Source of the DNA: Ruminococcus sp. XPD3002
GTDB taxonomy: Bacteria; Bacillota; Clostridia; Oscillospirales; Ruminococcaceae
NCBI GenBank assembly: GCA_900119535.1
Contig: FPJT01000004.1
Coordinates: 230,360 to 294,359, forward strand
Direction of reading: 5' to 3'
Length of the DNA: 64,000 nucleotides
Part shown: positions 22,772 through 30,908 of the stretch, piece by piece
Numbering within the stretch: position 1 is the first letter of the stretch
Layout of the letters: each line of letters begins with the position of its first letter
Program-made: the position numbers and the translations under genes
Notes under the pieces: generated by a model
Database searches by the model: none
Seen by the model: only the letters and a program-made list of their open reading frames with translations
What the model was told of the DNA's origin: nothing

Positions 22772-25153
22772 TTAACCAAGAACTACCTTTATCTCGTTTA
22801 CGTCAGCAAGCTTATCGGCAGGTACGTAATTGCCTTCAAGCTTTTCACCGTTAAGTGTGAGTTCCTTTACGCCGCTCTGTACGTGTGCGGAGTTGTCGAT
22901 GCTGATGTTAAGCTTCTTGCCGCGGAAGTTCTTCTCTATTCTGAATCCGTCCCATGATGCAGGGATAGCAGGTGCGATCTCCAGTCCGTCAAGGTCGGGA
23001 CGCATTCCGCAGATACCCTCAACGCATCCTACCATTACTGTGGATGCAGTACCCGTGAGCCAGTGAACGTGAGCACGGCCCTCGTAAGGAGAAGCCTTGC
23101 TCTCGGTGAACTGACCATGTACGTAAGGCTCCATAACACGTATCTCAGCCTTATCGTTCATTGCAGCAGGAGAGCTTTCCATGAAGTACTCGAAAGCACG
23201 GTCGCCGTGTCCGAGAAGAGACTCAGCAAGTATCAGCCAGCCTTGTGACTGCGAGAAGATACCGCCGTTCTCCTTTGTATCATCGTTGAATATGTGCATG
23301 AGAGCACCGTCGAAATAGTGCTTCTTGTAAGGCGGATCAAGGAGCTTTGCACCGTATGGTGTATTGAGTATCTCGTGTACGCTTTCCATAGCCTTTTCAG
23401 CCTTGTCCTCGGGAGCAAAGCGTGAGATAACGCTCCAGCTCTGTGGGTTGAGCCACATATTAGCCTCGGGATCCTTCTTTGCGCCTACGATAACGCCGTC
23501 CTCACGGATTCCGCGGATGTAACGGTCGTCATCCCAGCACTTTTCAAGTGCCTTGCCGAGCTTAGCCTGTACATCATCTATGTATGCGATATATTCCTTA
23601 TCGTTCTTGTATTCAGCCATATCTCTGATAACGCTCATTGCGTAATAGAGCTGGAATGCAACGAATGTGGATTCGCCCTTTGCACCGAGACGGAGACAGT
23701 CGTTCCAGTCAGCGTGGAGACCTGCCGGCATATCGTGCTCACCGAGACGCTCCATAGAGAAGCGGATAGCGTTCTTAAGGTGGTCATAAACAGTGTCCTC
23801 GCCGCCGTTTGCGTATACGATGACCTCATCAAGGAATGCTCTGTTGCCGCTTTCGCCGAGGTACTTAACAACTGTCGGGAAGAGCCAGAGAGCATCGTCC
23901 GCACGGTATGAAGGATGACCTGTTTCCTTTACGTAATCGGGATCATCAGGAGTATTCTCGTGACCTGCGTTATGTGTGAACTTAACGAGCGGAAGTCCGC
24001 CGCCGTTATCTACCTGAGCAGAGAGCATGAAGCGGATCTTTTCAGCAGCCATTTCGGGATCAAGATGGATGATACCCTGTATGTCCTGAACTGTATCTCT
24101 GTAGCCGTAACCGTTGCGGAGTCCGCAGTAGATGAAGGATGCTGCTCTGGACCAGATAAATGTTATGAAGCACTGGTAAGCGTTCCATACGTTTATCATG
24201 TTGTTGAACTCGTCGGAAGGAGTCTCGACCTTGAAGTTTGAGAGCTGACCATGCCAGTAGTCCTTAAGCTGTTTGATATCAGCGTCAACTCTGCCCTGTA
24301 CCTTGTATTCGTCAAGGATAGCGGCAGCTTCATCACTTGTACGCTGTCCCATTATGTAAGTGAGTTCAATAGTCTCGCCTGCCTTAAGAGTTATATCGGA
24401 CTGGAGCGCACCGCATGAATTGCTGTTGAAGTTCATAACGTTGTCGCACTTTCCGCGCTCTACAGCGATAGGGTTAGAGTAAGTTCTGTAGGGACCGATA
24501 AAGCTGCTGAGGTCGCCGTTGCTTGCACATACGGGAGCTCCCACAACGCCGATGAAACGGCTGCGGCGATCATCACCGCCGTTCTCGCTGATAGTCTGCA
24601 TGATGCGGTTATCAACGAACTTAGTCTGTGATATGAACAGCGAATACTGGAGGTTTACCTGATCCTGCTCGTAGTTATCCTCGTTTGTGAACTCTACAAA
24701 GCCGAAAACAGAAAGCTTTCTCTCCTTGCTGCTGTTGTTTGTTATCTTTGTGCGCCATACTTCATAGGTCTTGCCGTATGGTACGTAATAAGTTGTCTCA
24801 GACTTGATATCTGCATAATCTGCGGATATAACTGTGTATGCAGTACCGTGGCGGCACTCGCTCTTGTATTTGTCAAGGGGCTTGCCTACAGGCTGCCATG
24901 AAGCGGACCAGTAGTCGCCGTCCTCGTTGTCGCGGATATAGATATAGCGTCCCGGAAGAGCCATTGTCGAGTTGAAGCGGAAACGTGATATACGTCCGTT
25001 AGCGCCCGACTTAACGAAGCTGTATCCTGCGGCGTTATTTGAAATCATAGCACCATACTCGGGATCACCGAGGTAATTTGCCCAGGGTGAGGGCGTAGCA
25101 GGATCTGTGATAACATACTCTTTGTTCTCAAGATCAAAATATCCGAAATTCAT
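22772..25153 (-). CDS. GH94 phosphorylase, cellobiose phosphorylase type
   Basis: 793 residues, near the usual length of cellobiose phosphorylases (about 800-820). These cytosolic enzymes split cellobiose with phosphate into glucose 1-phosphate and glucose, saving ATP. The N-terminal beta-sandwich shows YGAMISNNAAGYSF and RYIYIRD; the (alpha/alpha)6 barrel carries NGYGYRDTVQDIQG and the catalytic DWND motif in LHADWNDCL; YFDGALMHIFN and GCVEGICGMRPD-like segments follow. The sequence strongly resembles R. albus cellobiose phosphorylase as I remember it, but related GH94 specificities cannot be excluded. No signal peptide. A promoter with a 17-nt spacer lies at 25219-25247 and AAGGAG precedes the start. 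Confidence 0.88.
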   Translation of the reverse strand: MNFGYFDLENKEYVITDPATPSPWANYLGDPEYGAMISNNAAGYSFVKSGANGRISRFRFNSTMALPGRYIYIRDNEDGDYWSASWQPVGKPLDKYKSECRHGTAYTVISADYADIKSETTYYVPYGKTYEVWRTKITNNSSKERKLSVFGFVEFTNEDNYEQDQVNLQYSLFISQTKFVDNRIMQTISENGGDDRRSRFIGVVGAPVCASNGDLSSFIGPYRTYSNPIAVERGKCDNVMNFNSNSCGALQSDITLKAGETIELTYIMGQRTSDEAAAILDEYKVQGRVDADIKQLKDYWHGQLSNFKVETPSDEFNNMINVWNAYQCFITFIWSRAASFIYCGLRNGYGYRDTVQDIQGIIHLDPEMAAEKIRFMLSAQVDNGGGLPLVKFTHNAGHENTPDDPDYVKETGHPSYRADDALWLFPTVVKYLGESGNRAFLDEVIVYANGGEDTVYDHLKNAIRFSMERLGEHDMPAGLHADWNDCLRLGAKGESTFVAFQLYYAMSVIRDMAEYKNDKEYIAYIDDVQAKLGKALEKCWDDDRYIRGIREDGVIVGAKKDPEANMWLNPQSWSVISRFAPEDKAEKAMESVHEILNTPYGAKLLDPPYKKHYFDGALMHIFNDDTKENGGIFSQSQGWLILAESLLGHGDRAFEYFMESSPAAMNDKAEIRVMEPYVHGQFTESKASPYEGRAHVHWLTGTASTVMVGCVEGICGMRPDLDGLEIAPAIPASWDGFRIEKNFRGKKLNISIDNSAHVQSGVKELTLNGEKLEGNYVPADKLADVNEIKVVLG

Positions 25154-25218
25154 AGATAAAATACTCCTTTTTCCCTCCGCGAGCCATTCCCTGTTCTCTG
25201 CGGAATAATATTAAATCC

Positions 25219-25247
25219 ATTATATCATTTTTTCAGCTCTGTTTCAA
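25219..25247 (-). promoter_or_regulatory. Promoter of the GH94 gene
   Basis: Minus strand TTGAAA (complement of 25242-25247), 17 nt, TATAAT (complement of 25219-25224). Confidence 0.78.
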
Positions 25248-25309
25248 GGGTTTTTTCCAATATTTTTGGAAAATGACTGCGAGAAAAATGTACAGGCGTT
25301 AAACACATC

Positions 25310-26083
25310 TCACTTTTCAGGTCCGAGACTTTCAAGGTAGTCCACAAGGGGAAGCTCGTACTTTTCCGCAAGCGACTCGCATATTGCGACTCCCGCCTTA
25401 TAGTTCAGCAGCTCGGGCTGATGTGCATCGCAGCCTATTATTGCGGAATTGCCCTCGTTATGTGCCATTGCAAGGAACTCATCCGAGGGATAGTGGCGGA
25501 AATTGCGAACTCCGAGAAGGTTTATCTCAACGGGGATACTCTTCTCCTTAAGGTATCGGCAGAGACGGCTGTAATGACTTCGGAATATCTCCCTGTCCCC
25601 CTCAAATGCAAGCAGGTCGGGGTGAGCAACGTACTTGTATTTTCCCGTTTCCATGCCTGCTATTATGGAATCGATATACTGTTTCAGTACTTCCTCGCTG
25701 TCTGTGGGACGTCCCATATAATCGCCGAAGGGTTCAGGCTCGACGAAGTGCTGTCCCATTATCATATAGTCCAGCGGATAGCCTTCAAGGAGTCTTTCCT
25801 GCGCTTCCATGAGTGGAGGAAGATACTCTGCTTCAAAGCCGATGTATATGGTTATATCATCTGCATACTCCTTTTTCAGCGCAGTAAGGGACGTGAAATA
25901 GTCCTCGACCTGTCCCTCGTCCATACGGATAGCGGAAGCGTATCTGTCGGGGAAAACCCAGGGACAGTGGTCCGAAAAACCGAGTACTTTAAGTCCGCCT
26001 TCTATTGCAGCCTCTACGTATTCCCTGTCCTCGCCCTCAGCGTGTCTGCATCTGTAAGTATGTGTATGATAGTTTGCAAGCAT
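25310..26083 (-). CDS. PHP-family histidinol-phosphatase
   Basis: 257 residues forming a PHP metal-dependent phosphoesterase. Metal ligands are visible in NYHTHTYRCRHA, GFSDHCPW, GFEAEYL, MGQHFVE, YVAHPDLLAFEG and GCDAHQPE. The length and motifs match HisK-type histidinol-phosphatase, the last but one step of histidine synthesis (histidinol phosphate to histidinol). No other his gene is near; instead it is the last gene of a run with a PPTase, a response regulator and a histidine kinase, 11 nt after the kinase gene. It may be moonlighting or simply placed there. ATG at 26083 follows AAGGAGTG. Confidence 0.85.
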   Translation of the reverse strand: MLANYHTHTYRCRHAEGEDREYVEAAIEGGLKVLGFSDHCPWVFPDRYASAIRMDEGQVEDYFTSLTALKKEYADDITIYIGFEAEYLPPLMEAQERLLEGYPLDYMIMGQHFVEPEPFGDYMGRPTDSEEVLKQYIDSIIAGMETGKYKYVAHPDLLAFEGDREIFRSHYSRLCRYLKEKSIPVEINLLGVRNFRHYPSDEFLAMAHNEGNSAIIGCDAHQPELLNYKAGVAICESLAEKYELPLVDYLESLGPEK

Positions 26084-26094
26084 GTTAACACTCC

Positions 26095-27771
26095 TTAGAT
26101 AGTTCTCAGCGGCAGTTCAACTGTGAATACAGTGCCGCTGTTTTCCTTGCTTTCGGCACGTACGGTACCATTATGATACAGTACGCCGTGTTTTACTATT
26201 GAAAGTCCCAGTCCCGTACCCTTGACCTTGCGTGAACGGCTCTTGTCAACGCGGTAGAAGCGCTCGAAAATGCGGTCGATGTGCTTTGCCGGGATGCCGA
26301 CTCCCGTATCGCTGACCTTTATGACAGCTTTTCTCGGAAGCTTCTTTATCTCAACGCTGTAGCTTCCGCCCTCTTTGTTATACTTTATGGCATTGTCGCA
26401 GAGGTTGTATATTATCTCGTCGATAACTGTACTGTTTCCCCTGAAAACCACATGTTCGCCGCTGAGTGAAGCCGTTATGCCGCGTGGTTCGGAATTAGGC
26501 CTCAGCCGCTTGATTATTTCCTCTGCAAGCTCATAGAGGTCCATATCAACATCACGTCGGGGAATGCTGTCCTCATCGAGTTTAGAGAGCGAAACTATGT
26601 CATTTATAAGAGTTATGAGTCTGTCCGCTTCGCTTCTTATATTTCCGCCGAAGGACTGAACGTCCTCCTGTTTCACCATGCCGTTTGCCAGCATATCGGA
26701 TATGCCGTATATGGTAGTCAGTGGAGTTTTCAGCTCGTGGGAAACATTTGAGGTGAATTCACGGCGCATTACTTCAAGTTCCTGCTTTTCGGTGACGTCC
26801 ATGATGATAACGACGATACCGTTGACGATATTCACGCTCTTTGCAGGACTTGCCATTATCTGACGTTCTCCCTGAGGTGTACTGATTATGCACTCCGAAC
26901 GTTTTCCGCCCATAGCGTCCTGTATGCATCTTCTGAACTTCTCGGAGCGGTCCAGTGAGAAGATACTTGCATTATCCGCAGGCTTTTCACTTCCCATGAG
27001 CTTCCATGCGGCGGAATTGCAGGCGAGCATCACTGACTTATTGTCGGCGATGATGAGTCCCTCGTTCATGCTTTCGGTGATAAGTACGAACTGCTCCTGA
27101 CTTCTTCGCAGGTCACGTATCTGACGGTTCACACGTCCGTTCTGTGCGCGGAGCCTTGAAAGCAGCGGAGCAAGTTCCTTGTAGCTTTTGTGTTCGTCAG
27201 GGTGGTCGAGGTCTATATTATTTATGGGACGTACTATATGACGTGCAACAAGTAATGCTGCGGCAACTGCAAGAGCAGCAGCAGCAAGAAGCATGAGCAG
27301 TATCTTGTCCAGTATGGATGCAAGTCTTGCAAGGTATGAGACGTGGTCATCGGATACACGGATTATACTGCCGTCGCTGAGCTTTATTGCGTAATTAATT
27401 GTAGTACGCATATGGGTACTGGAATAGCGAGAGGACTTTCCCCTGCCTTTTTCCATTGCCTCAATGACTTCGCTTCTGTCAGCATGGTTTTCGAGCTTTG
27501 AGGCGTCCTCTTCGGAATCGAAAAGCACATTTCCGCTGCTGTCTATCCAGGTTACACGGAATTCACTGAGGTCAGTATTATCAAGGTATTCATCACCGAT
27601 GTATTCCACAGCCGAGGCTATAAGGTCGCCGCTGTTTTCAAGCTCGGTCTCGGCGAGATCCGAGTAGTATCTGTGCATATATCCCGTTATGAGAAGAATG
27701 GCAAGTATTACAGATGCGGTGGAAATGGTCAGTATCCCTGTAAGTATTTTTTTAGTCACCTGTATCTTCAC
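26095..27771 (-). CDS. PhoR-like sensor histidine kinase
   Basis: 558 residues. Two membrane helices (about 8-30 and 155-178) bracket an extracellular sensor of about 120 residues. A PAS domain follows (about 235-325), then HisKA with the phospho-acceptor His in NVSHELKTPLTT and a HATPase with NLCDNAIKYN (N box), DTGVGIP (G1) and GTGLGLSIV (G2). The order is that of PhoR/WalK-like kinases. It overlaps the response regulator gene by 20 nt, so the pair is translationally coupled. The signal sensed is not evident; the neighbouring PPTase does not name one. Confidence 0.92.
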   Translation of the reverse strand: MKIQVTKKILTGILTISTASVILAILLITGYMHRYYSDLAETELENSGDLIASAVEYIGDEYLDNTDLSEFRVTWIDSSGNVLFDSEEDASKLENHADRSEVIEAMEKGRGKSSRYSSTHMRTTINYAIKLSDGSIIRVSDDHVSYLARLASILDKILLMLLAAAALAVAAALLVARHIVRPINNIDLDHPDEHKSYKELAPLLSRLRAQNGRVNRQIRDLRRSQEQFVLITESMNEGLIIADNKSVMLACNSAAWKLMGSEKPADNASIFSLDRSEKFRRCIQDAMGGKRSECIISTPQGERQIMASPAKSVNIVNGIVVIIMDVTEKQELEVMRREFTSNVSHELKTPLTTIYGISDMLANGMVKQEDVQSFGGNIRSEADRLITLINDIVSLSKLDEDSIPRRDVDMDLYELAEEIIKRLRPNSEPRGITASLSGEHVVFRGNSTVIDEIIYNLCDNAIKYNKEGGSYSVEIKKLPRKAVIKVSDTGVGIPAKHIDRIFERFYRVDKSRSRKVKGTGLGLSIVKHGVLYHNGTVRAESKENSGTVFTVELPLRTI

Positions 27772-28435
27772 CGACCTTGTATCCGACTCCGCGGATAGTC
27801 TGTATCAGCTCTCCGCAGCTGCCGAGCTTTGCTCTGAGGGTACGCACATGAACATCCACTGTACGGCTCTCGCCTGAAAAATCGTATCCCCACACCTTGC
27901 TGAGAAGTGCCTCACGGCTGAATACAGTTCCCTTATTCCTCATCAAAAGAAGAAGGAGTTCATACTCCTTAAGGGTGAGACTGACCTGTTTTCCCTCGGC
28001 ATAGACTGAATGTTTATCGGGACATACTCTCAGTGCGCCTGCGGTCAAATCGCTGCTCTGCTGAAGTTCTCCCGAGGTGCGCCGCAGAAGCGCCTTTATA
28101 CGTGATATCAGCTCCATAGTGCCGAAGGGCTTTGCTATGTAATCATCGGCACCGTTGTCGAGTCCTGCGACCTTGTCGAATTCTGTGCTCTTCGCGGTCA
28201 GCATGATAACGGGGAGAGCACTTGTTTCGGGAGCGCTTCGTATGGATTTCAGTACGGAAAGGCCGTCCTCCTCGGGGAGCATTATATCAAGTAGCACAAG
28301 GTCGGGCAGTTCATCTGTCATTGCCGCCCTGAACTGCGATGGCAGTTCAAAGCCCTTTGCTTCAAGTCCCGAGTTGTTAAGGGCATAGAGTACGAAATTA
28401 CGGATATTTTCGTCATCTTCAAGCATATAAATCAT
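27752..28435 (-). CDS. OmpR/PhoB-family response regulator
   Basis: 227 residues: a receiver domain (about 1-115, with phospho-acceptor Asp in LVLLDIMLPEEDG and Lys in YIAKPFG) and a winged-helix DNA-binding domain (about 130-225, with SREALLSKVWGYDF and RTVDVHVRTLRAKL). It should be phosphorylated by the kinase encoded immediately downstream. It overlaps the kinase gene and overlaps the upstream PPTase gene by 4 nt. Target genes cannot be told from this window. Confidence 0.93.
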   Translation of the reverse strand: MIYMLEDDENIRNFVLYALNNSGLEAKGFELPSQFRAAMTDELPDLVLLDIMLPEEDGLSVLKSIRSAPETSALPVIMLTAKSTEFDKVAGLDNGADDYIAKPFGTMELISRIKALLRRTSGELQQSSDLTAGALRVCPDKHSVYAEGKQVSLTLKEYELLLLLMRNKGTVFSREALLSKVWGYDFSGESRTVDVHVRTLRAKLGSCGELIQTIRGVGYKVGEDTGD

Positions 28436-28983
28436 AACTGACCTCCCTTTTTGTTCTCGTCAAGGATGCAGGACGATACTACATATCCTCCGCCACGGAG
28501 TATATACTGTCGGAAGCGGCATCCTGTGATACTGCACTCTATACTGTTTCCGTCCAGTCTGAAGCTGACCTCGTTAAGGGGATAGGATATACCTATCCCT
28601 ATAGCCTTGACGTAGGCTTCCTTAAGCGTCCACAGGCGGAAGAAAAGCAGGTCCCGCTCAGAGGGTGCGGCAGCTTCGATCTGCGCCTGTTCCTCAGCGG
28701 AGAAAGCTCTTTTTACAACGTTCTCGCGGAAGCTCCTTACCTTTTCGCAGTCCACTCCGCAGGGATGCTCAGCTGTAAGACAGACTGCGATGCCGCTGCT
28801 GTGGGAAAGATTGAAGTGTATTTCGGGATGCGCCGTAAGATACGGCTTTCCGTGTTCGCCGACGGAGAGCTCCGCTTCGCCTTTGTACTCTTTTCCGTAT
28901 GCCTTAAGGCATTCTCTCAGCAGATTATGTGCGTGAAGATGCTGCTGGTTTTTTTCTGTTTCCAGAAGTGAGATCATTATCAT
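28432..28983 (-). CDS. Sfp-type 4'-phosphopantetheinyl transferase
   Basis: 183 residues. The enzyme moves phosphopantetheine from CoA onto a Ser of carrier proteins, usually of non-ribosomal peptide or polyketide synthases. Family motifs are complete: HFNLSHSSGIAVC, GVDCEKVR (with Mg-binding Asp) and FFRLWTLKEAYVKAIGIG. No synthetase is in the window, so it would act in trans, or serve fatty acid synthesis. It starts the PPTase-response regulator-kinase-phosphatase run with ATGA overlap to the regulator. Having a PPTase translated with a two-component system is uncommon. Confidence 0.9.
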   Translation of the reverse strand: MIMISLLETEKNQQHLHAHNLLRECLKAYGKEYKGEAELSVGEHGKPYLTAHPEIHFNLSHSSGIAVCLTAEHPCGVDCEKVRSFRENVVKRAFSAEEQAQIEAAAPSERDLLFFRLWTLKEAYVKAIGIGISYPLNEVSFRLDGNSIECSITGCRFRQYILRGGGYVVSSCILDENKKGGQL

Positions 28984-29007
28984 AAATGTAACTCCGAAAG
29001 ACGTATA

Positions 29008-29142
29008 TCAGTCCCTGTCATCGTCATCTTTTTCATTATTTTCATTTTTCTTTTTCTGAGAGAGCTGATATGCATGCTGAAAACAAAAAACAGATCCGCC
29101 TAAAAACAAACATGCTATTAAAATATCCAGAAGAACTATCAT
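29008..29142 (-). CDS. Small single-pass membrane peptide (44 residues)
   Basis: A 44-residue frame with one membrane helix (residues 2-21, IVLLDILIACLFLGGSVFCF) and a highly charged tail (QKKKNENNEKDDDDRD). An AAAGGTAG site lies 9 nt before the ATG. A promoter with TAGACA, 17 nt and TATAAT lies at 29212-29240 on the same strand. The helix plus charged tail and its own promoter support a real gene. No family is recognised. It lies just upstream of the PPTase operon, about 25 bp before its start, and may be cotranscribed with it. Confidence 0.6.
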   Translation of the reverse strand: MIVLLDILIACLFLGGSVFCFQHAYQLSQKKKNENNEKDDDDRD

Positions 29143-29211
29143 AGTATCACTACCTTTATAAATTTTGTTCGGGGCAATAACCGCCTGATGGCAGTTACTG
29201 AATACACATTA

Positions 29212-29240
29212 ATTATATCACATTCTTTGCGGTGTGTCTA
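29212..29240 (-). promoter_or_regulatory. Promoter of the small membrane peptide / PPTase operon
   Basis: Minus strand TAGACA (complement of 29235-29240), 17 nt, TATAAT (complement of 29212-29217). No other promoter was seen before the PPTase gene. Confidence 0.7.
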
Positions 29241-29308
29241 CCAAAAACTTTCAGACTCATTTCACGAAAAACCAAAACCCGTTTTTCACGCTATTTGTTC
29301 CTAACCCC

Positions 29309-29337
29309 TTGACATTTGCTCAAATATGGTATATAAT
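29309..29337 (+). promoter_or_regulatory. Sigma-A promoter of the CNNM/CorC gene
   Basis: TTGACA (29309-29314), 17 nt, TATAAT (29332-29337), a full consensus match. It leaves a leader of about 190 nt. Confidence 0.9.
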
Positions 29338-29344
29338 ATATTAA

Positions 29345-29530
29345 ATTTCTCTTTTGGAGGTGGAAGCTCTGATGGACAGTGCCGCGGACGGCAGTTATCC
29401 CGATAATTTCTTCGTTTTATATAGATCGGCAAGGCATAGTCTGCACTGTTTTGTGACGGGCTGTGCCTTTTGGAGGTTAATGATCTATCACTAATACGGG
29501 TAGCAACCCGTTCATATTACGGAGGATGAA
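29345..29530 (+). other. Long leader of the CNNM gene, possible riboswitch
   Basis: The leader has several hairpins: CAGTGCCG...CGGCAGT near 29379, GGCATAG...CTGTGCC near 29433-29468 and ACGGGT/ACCCGT at 29497-29512. It also carries a possible small reading frame. Mg/Co-related CNNM genes are often riboswitch-controlled, but I do not recognise an M-box, Mn or NiCo class. Confidence 0.4.
29372..29494 (+). CDS. Possible 40-residue leader peptide
   Basis: ATG at 29372 with GGAGGT 9 nt upstream opens a 40-codon frame ending at 29494 inside the structured leader. The peptide (begins MDSAADGSYPDN, ends WRLMIYH) has no recognisable domain. The good ribosome binding site is the only support; the GGAGG may instead be part of the RNA fold. 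Confidence 0.3.
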   Translation: MDSAADGSYPDNFFVLYRSARHSLHCFVTGCAFWRLMIYH

Positions 29531-29534
29531 TTTT

Positions 29535-30863
29535 ATGTTTGGGCAGTTGATACTGCAAATAATACTTATCGCACTTAACGCTTTCTTCGCCTGTGCGGAG
29601 ATAGCCGTCGTTTCAGTTAACGATACTCGCCTTGAAAAGCTTGCCGCAAGCGGGAATAAACGTGCTGTACGGCTCAAAAAGCTGACAGATCAGCCTACAA
29701 GGTTCCTTGCTACGATACAGGTGGCTATTACCCTTTCAGGATTCATCGGTGCTGCTTTCGCTGCGGATAACTTCGCAGGAAGACTCGCTGAACTCATCGA
29801 CAGAACAGGTATCGGAATTTCACCTGATGCGATACGCTCGGTATCGGTAGTTCTCATAACACTGCTGCTGTCATTCATTACACTGGTGTTCGGTGAACTC
29901 GTTCCGAAACGCGCCGCTATGAAGGATCCCGAAAAGCTTGCTCTCAGGGTGTCGGGTATAATAACGTTCTTCCAGAAGCTCTTCAAGCCGATCGTATTTC
30001 TCCTTGACGCATCAACAAACGGTATCCTGCGTCTCATGGGCATCGATCCCGAGAAGGAGGAAACTCCCGTTACAGAGGAAGAGATAATGATGATGTCGGA
30101 TGCAGGTGCCGAAAACGGTACCATTGACGAGGACGAGAACCGTATCATCAAGAACGTCTTCGCATTCGATGATATGACCGCTGAGCAGATATGCACCCAC
30201 CGTACCGACGTTTCCGTACTCTGGAGCAACGACGATGTATCAGTCTGGGAAGAGACCATTCACCGCACAAGACATTCCATTTTCCCGATATGCGGCGAAA
30301 GCGTTGACAACATAGTGGGAATACTCAAAGCAAAGGATTACTTCCGTCTTGACGATAAAAGCCGCGAGAACATAATGAAAAATGCAGTTCGTGAGCCTTA
30401 TTTCGTACACGAGAATATGAAAGCCGACCAGCTTTTCGCTCAGATGAAAAAGAACGGCGCCGACCACTTCGCTATAGTAGTTGATGAATACGGCGGCATG
30501 ACAGGTATAATAACCGTTACGGACCTTGTTGAACAGCTTGTGGGCGAGTTCGACGATGATGAACTGGACGAGCCTGATATCACCTTTGAAAAGATATCCG
30601 AGGATACATGGTCTATCCCCGGTATCACTCCCCTCAGCGATGTCTGCGAGGAGCTTGATATCACACTTCCTGCGGACAAGTATGACACCTTCAGCGGTTA
30701 TATAATGTCCGAACTTGGCGAGATACCAAAGGACGGTACAAGGTTCACCATAGAAAAGGACGGTCTTCACGTTGAGATACAGGAGATACGCCATCACAGA
30801 ATAGAGCTTTGTACAGTTAAAAAGCTGACAGCAGAGACCGATACGGAAGAAACCGAAGATTAA
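29535..30863 (+). CDS. CNNM/CorC-type membrane protein (hemolysin family)
   Basis: 442 residues. An N-terminal CNNM (DUF21) domain with about three to four membrane helices (to about 195) is followed by two CBS domains (about 205-335; THRTDVSVLW and VVDEYGGMTGIITVTDLVEQLVG) and a C-terminal CorC/HlyC domain (about 345-435). Family members take part in magnesium or other divalent cation export and sensing. I choose the ATG at 29535 because GGAGG overlaps the ATG at 29526 and sits correctly for 29535. The gene has a consensus promoter, a long leader and a bidirectional terminator. Confidence 0.88.
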   Translation: MFGQLILQIILIALNAFFACAEIAVVSVNDTRLEKLAASGNKRAVRLKKLTDQPTRFLATIQVAITLSGFIGAAFAADNFAGRLAELIDRTGIGISPDAIRSVSVVLITLLLSFITLVFGELVPKRAAMKDPEKLALRVSGIITFFQKLFKPIVFLLDASTNGILRLMGIDPEKEETPVTEEEIMMMSDAGAENGTIDEDENRIIKNVFAFDDMTAEQICTHRTDVSVLWSNDDVSVWEETIHRTRHSIFPICGESVDNIVGILKAKDYFRLDDKSRENIMKNAVREPYFVHENMKADQLFAQMKKNGADHFAIVVDEYGGMTGIITVTDLVEQLVGEFDDDELDEPDITFEKISEDTWSIPGITPLSDVCEELDITLPADKYDTFSGYIMSELGEIPKDGTRFTIEKDGLHVEIQEIRHHRIELCTVKKLTAETDTEETED

Positions 30864-30870
30864 AAGAAAA

Positions 30871-30906
30871 GCCATAAAGAAGCATCACACCTCTTTATGG
30901 CTTTAT
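30871..30906. terminator. Bidirectional terminator between CNNM gene and lipoprotein gene
   Basis: GCCATAAAGA and TCTTTATGGC arms with A-rich sequence on the left and TTTATT on the right, midway between two convergent genes. Confidence 0.85.
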
Positions 30907-30908
30907 TG

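Noticed and set aside
29345-29530. M-box magnesium riboswitch
   Set aside because: The conserved M-box core words cannot be found in the leader.
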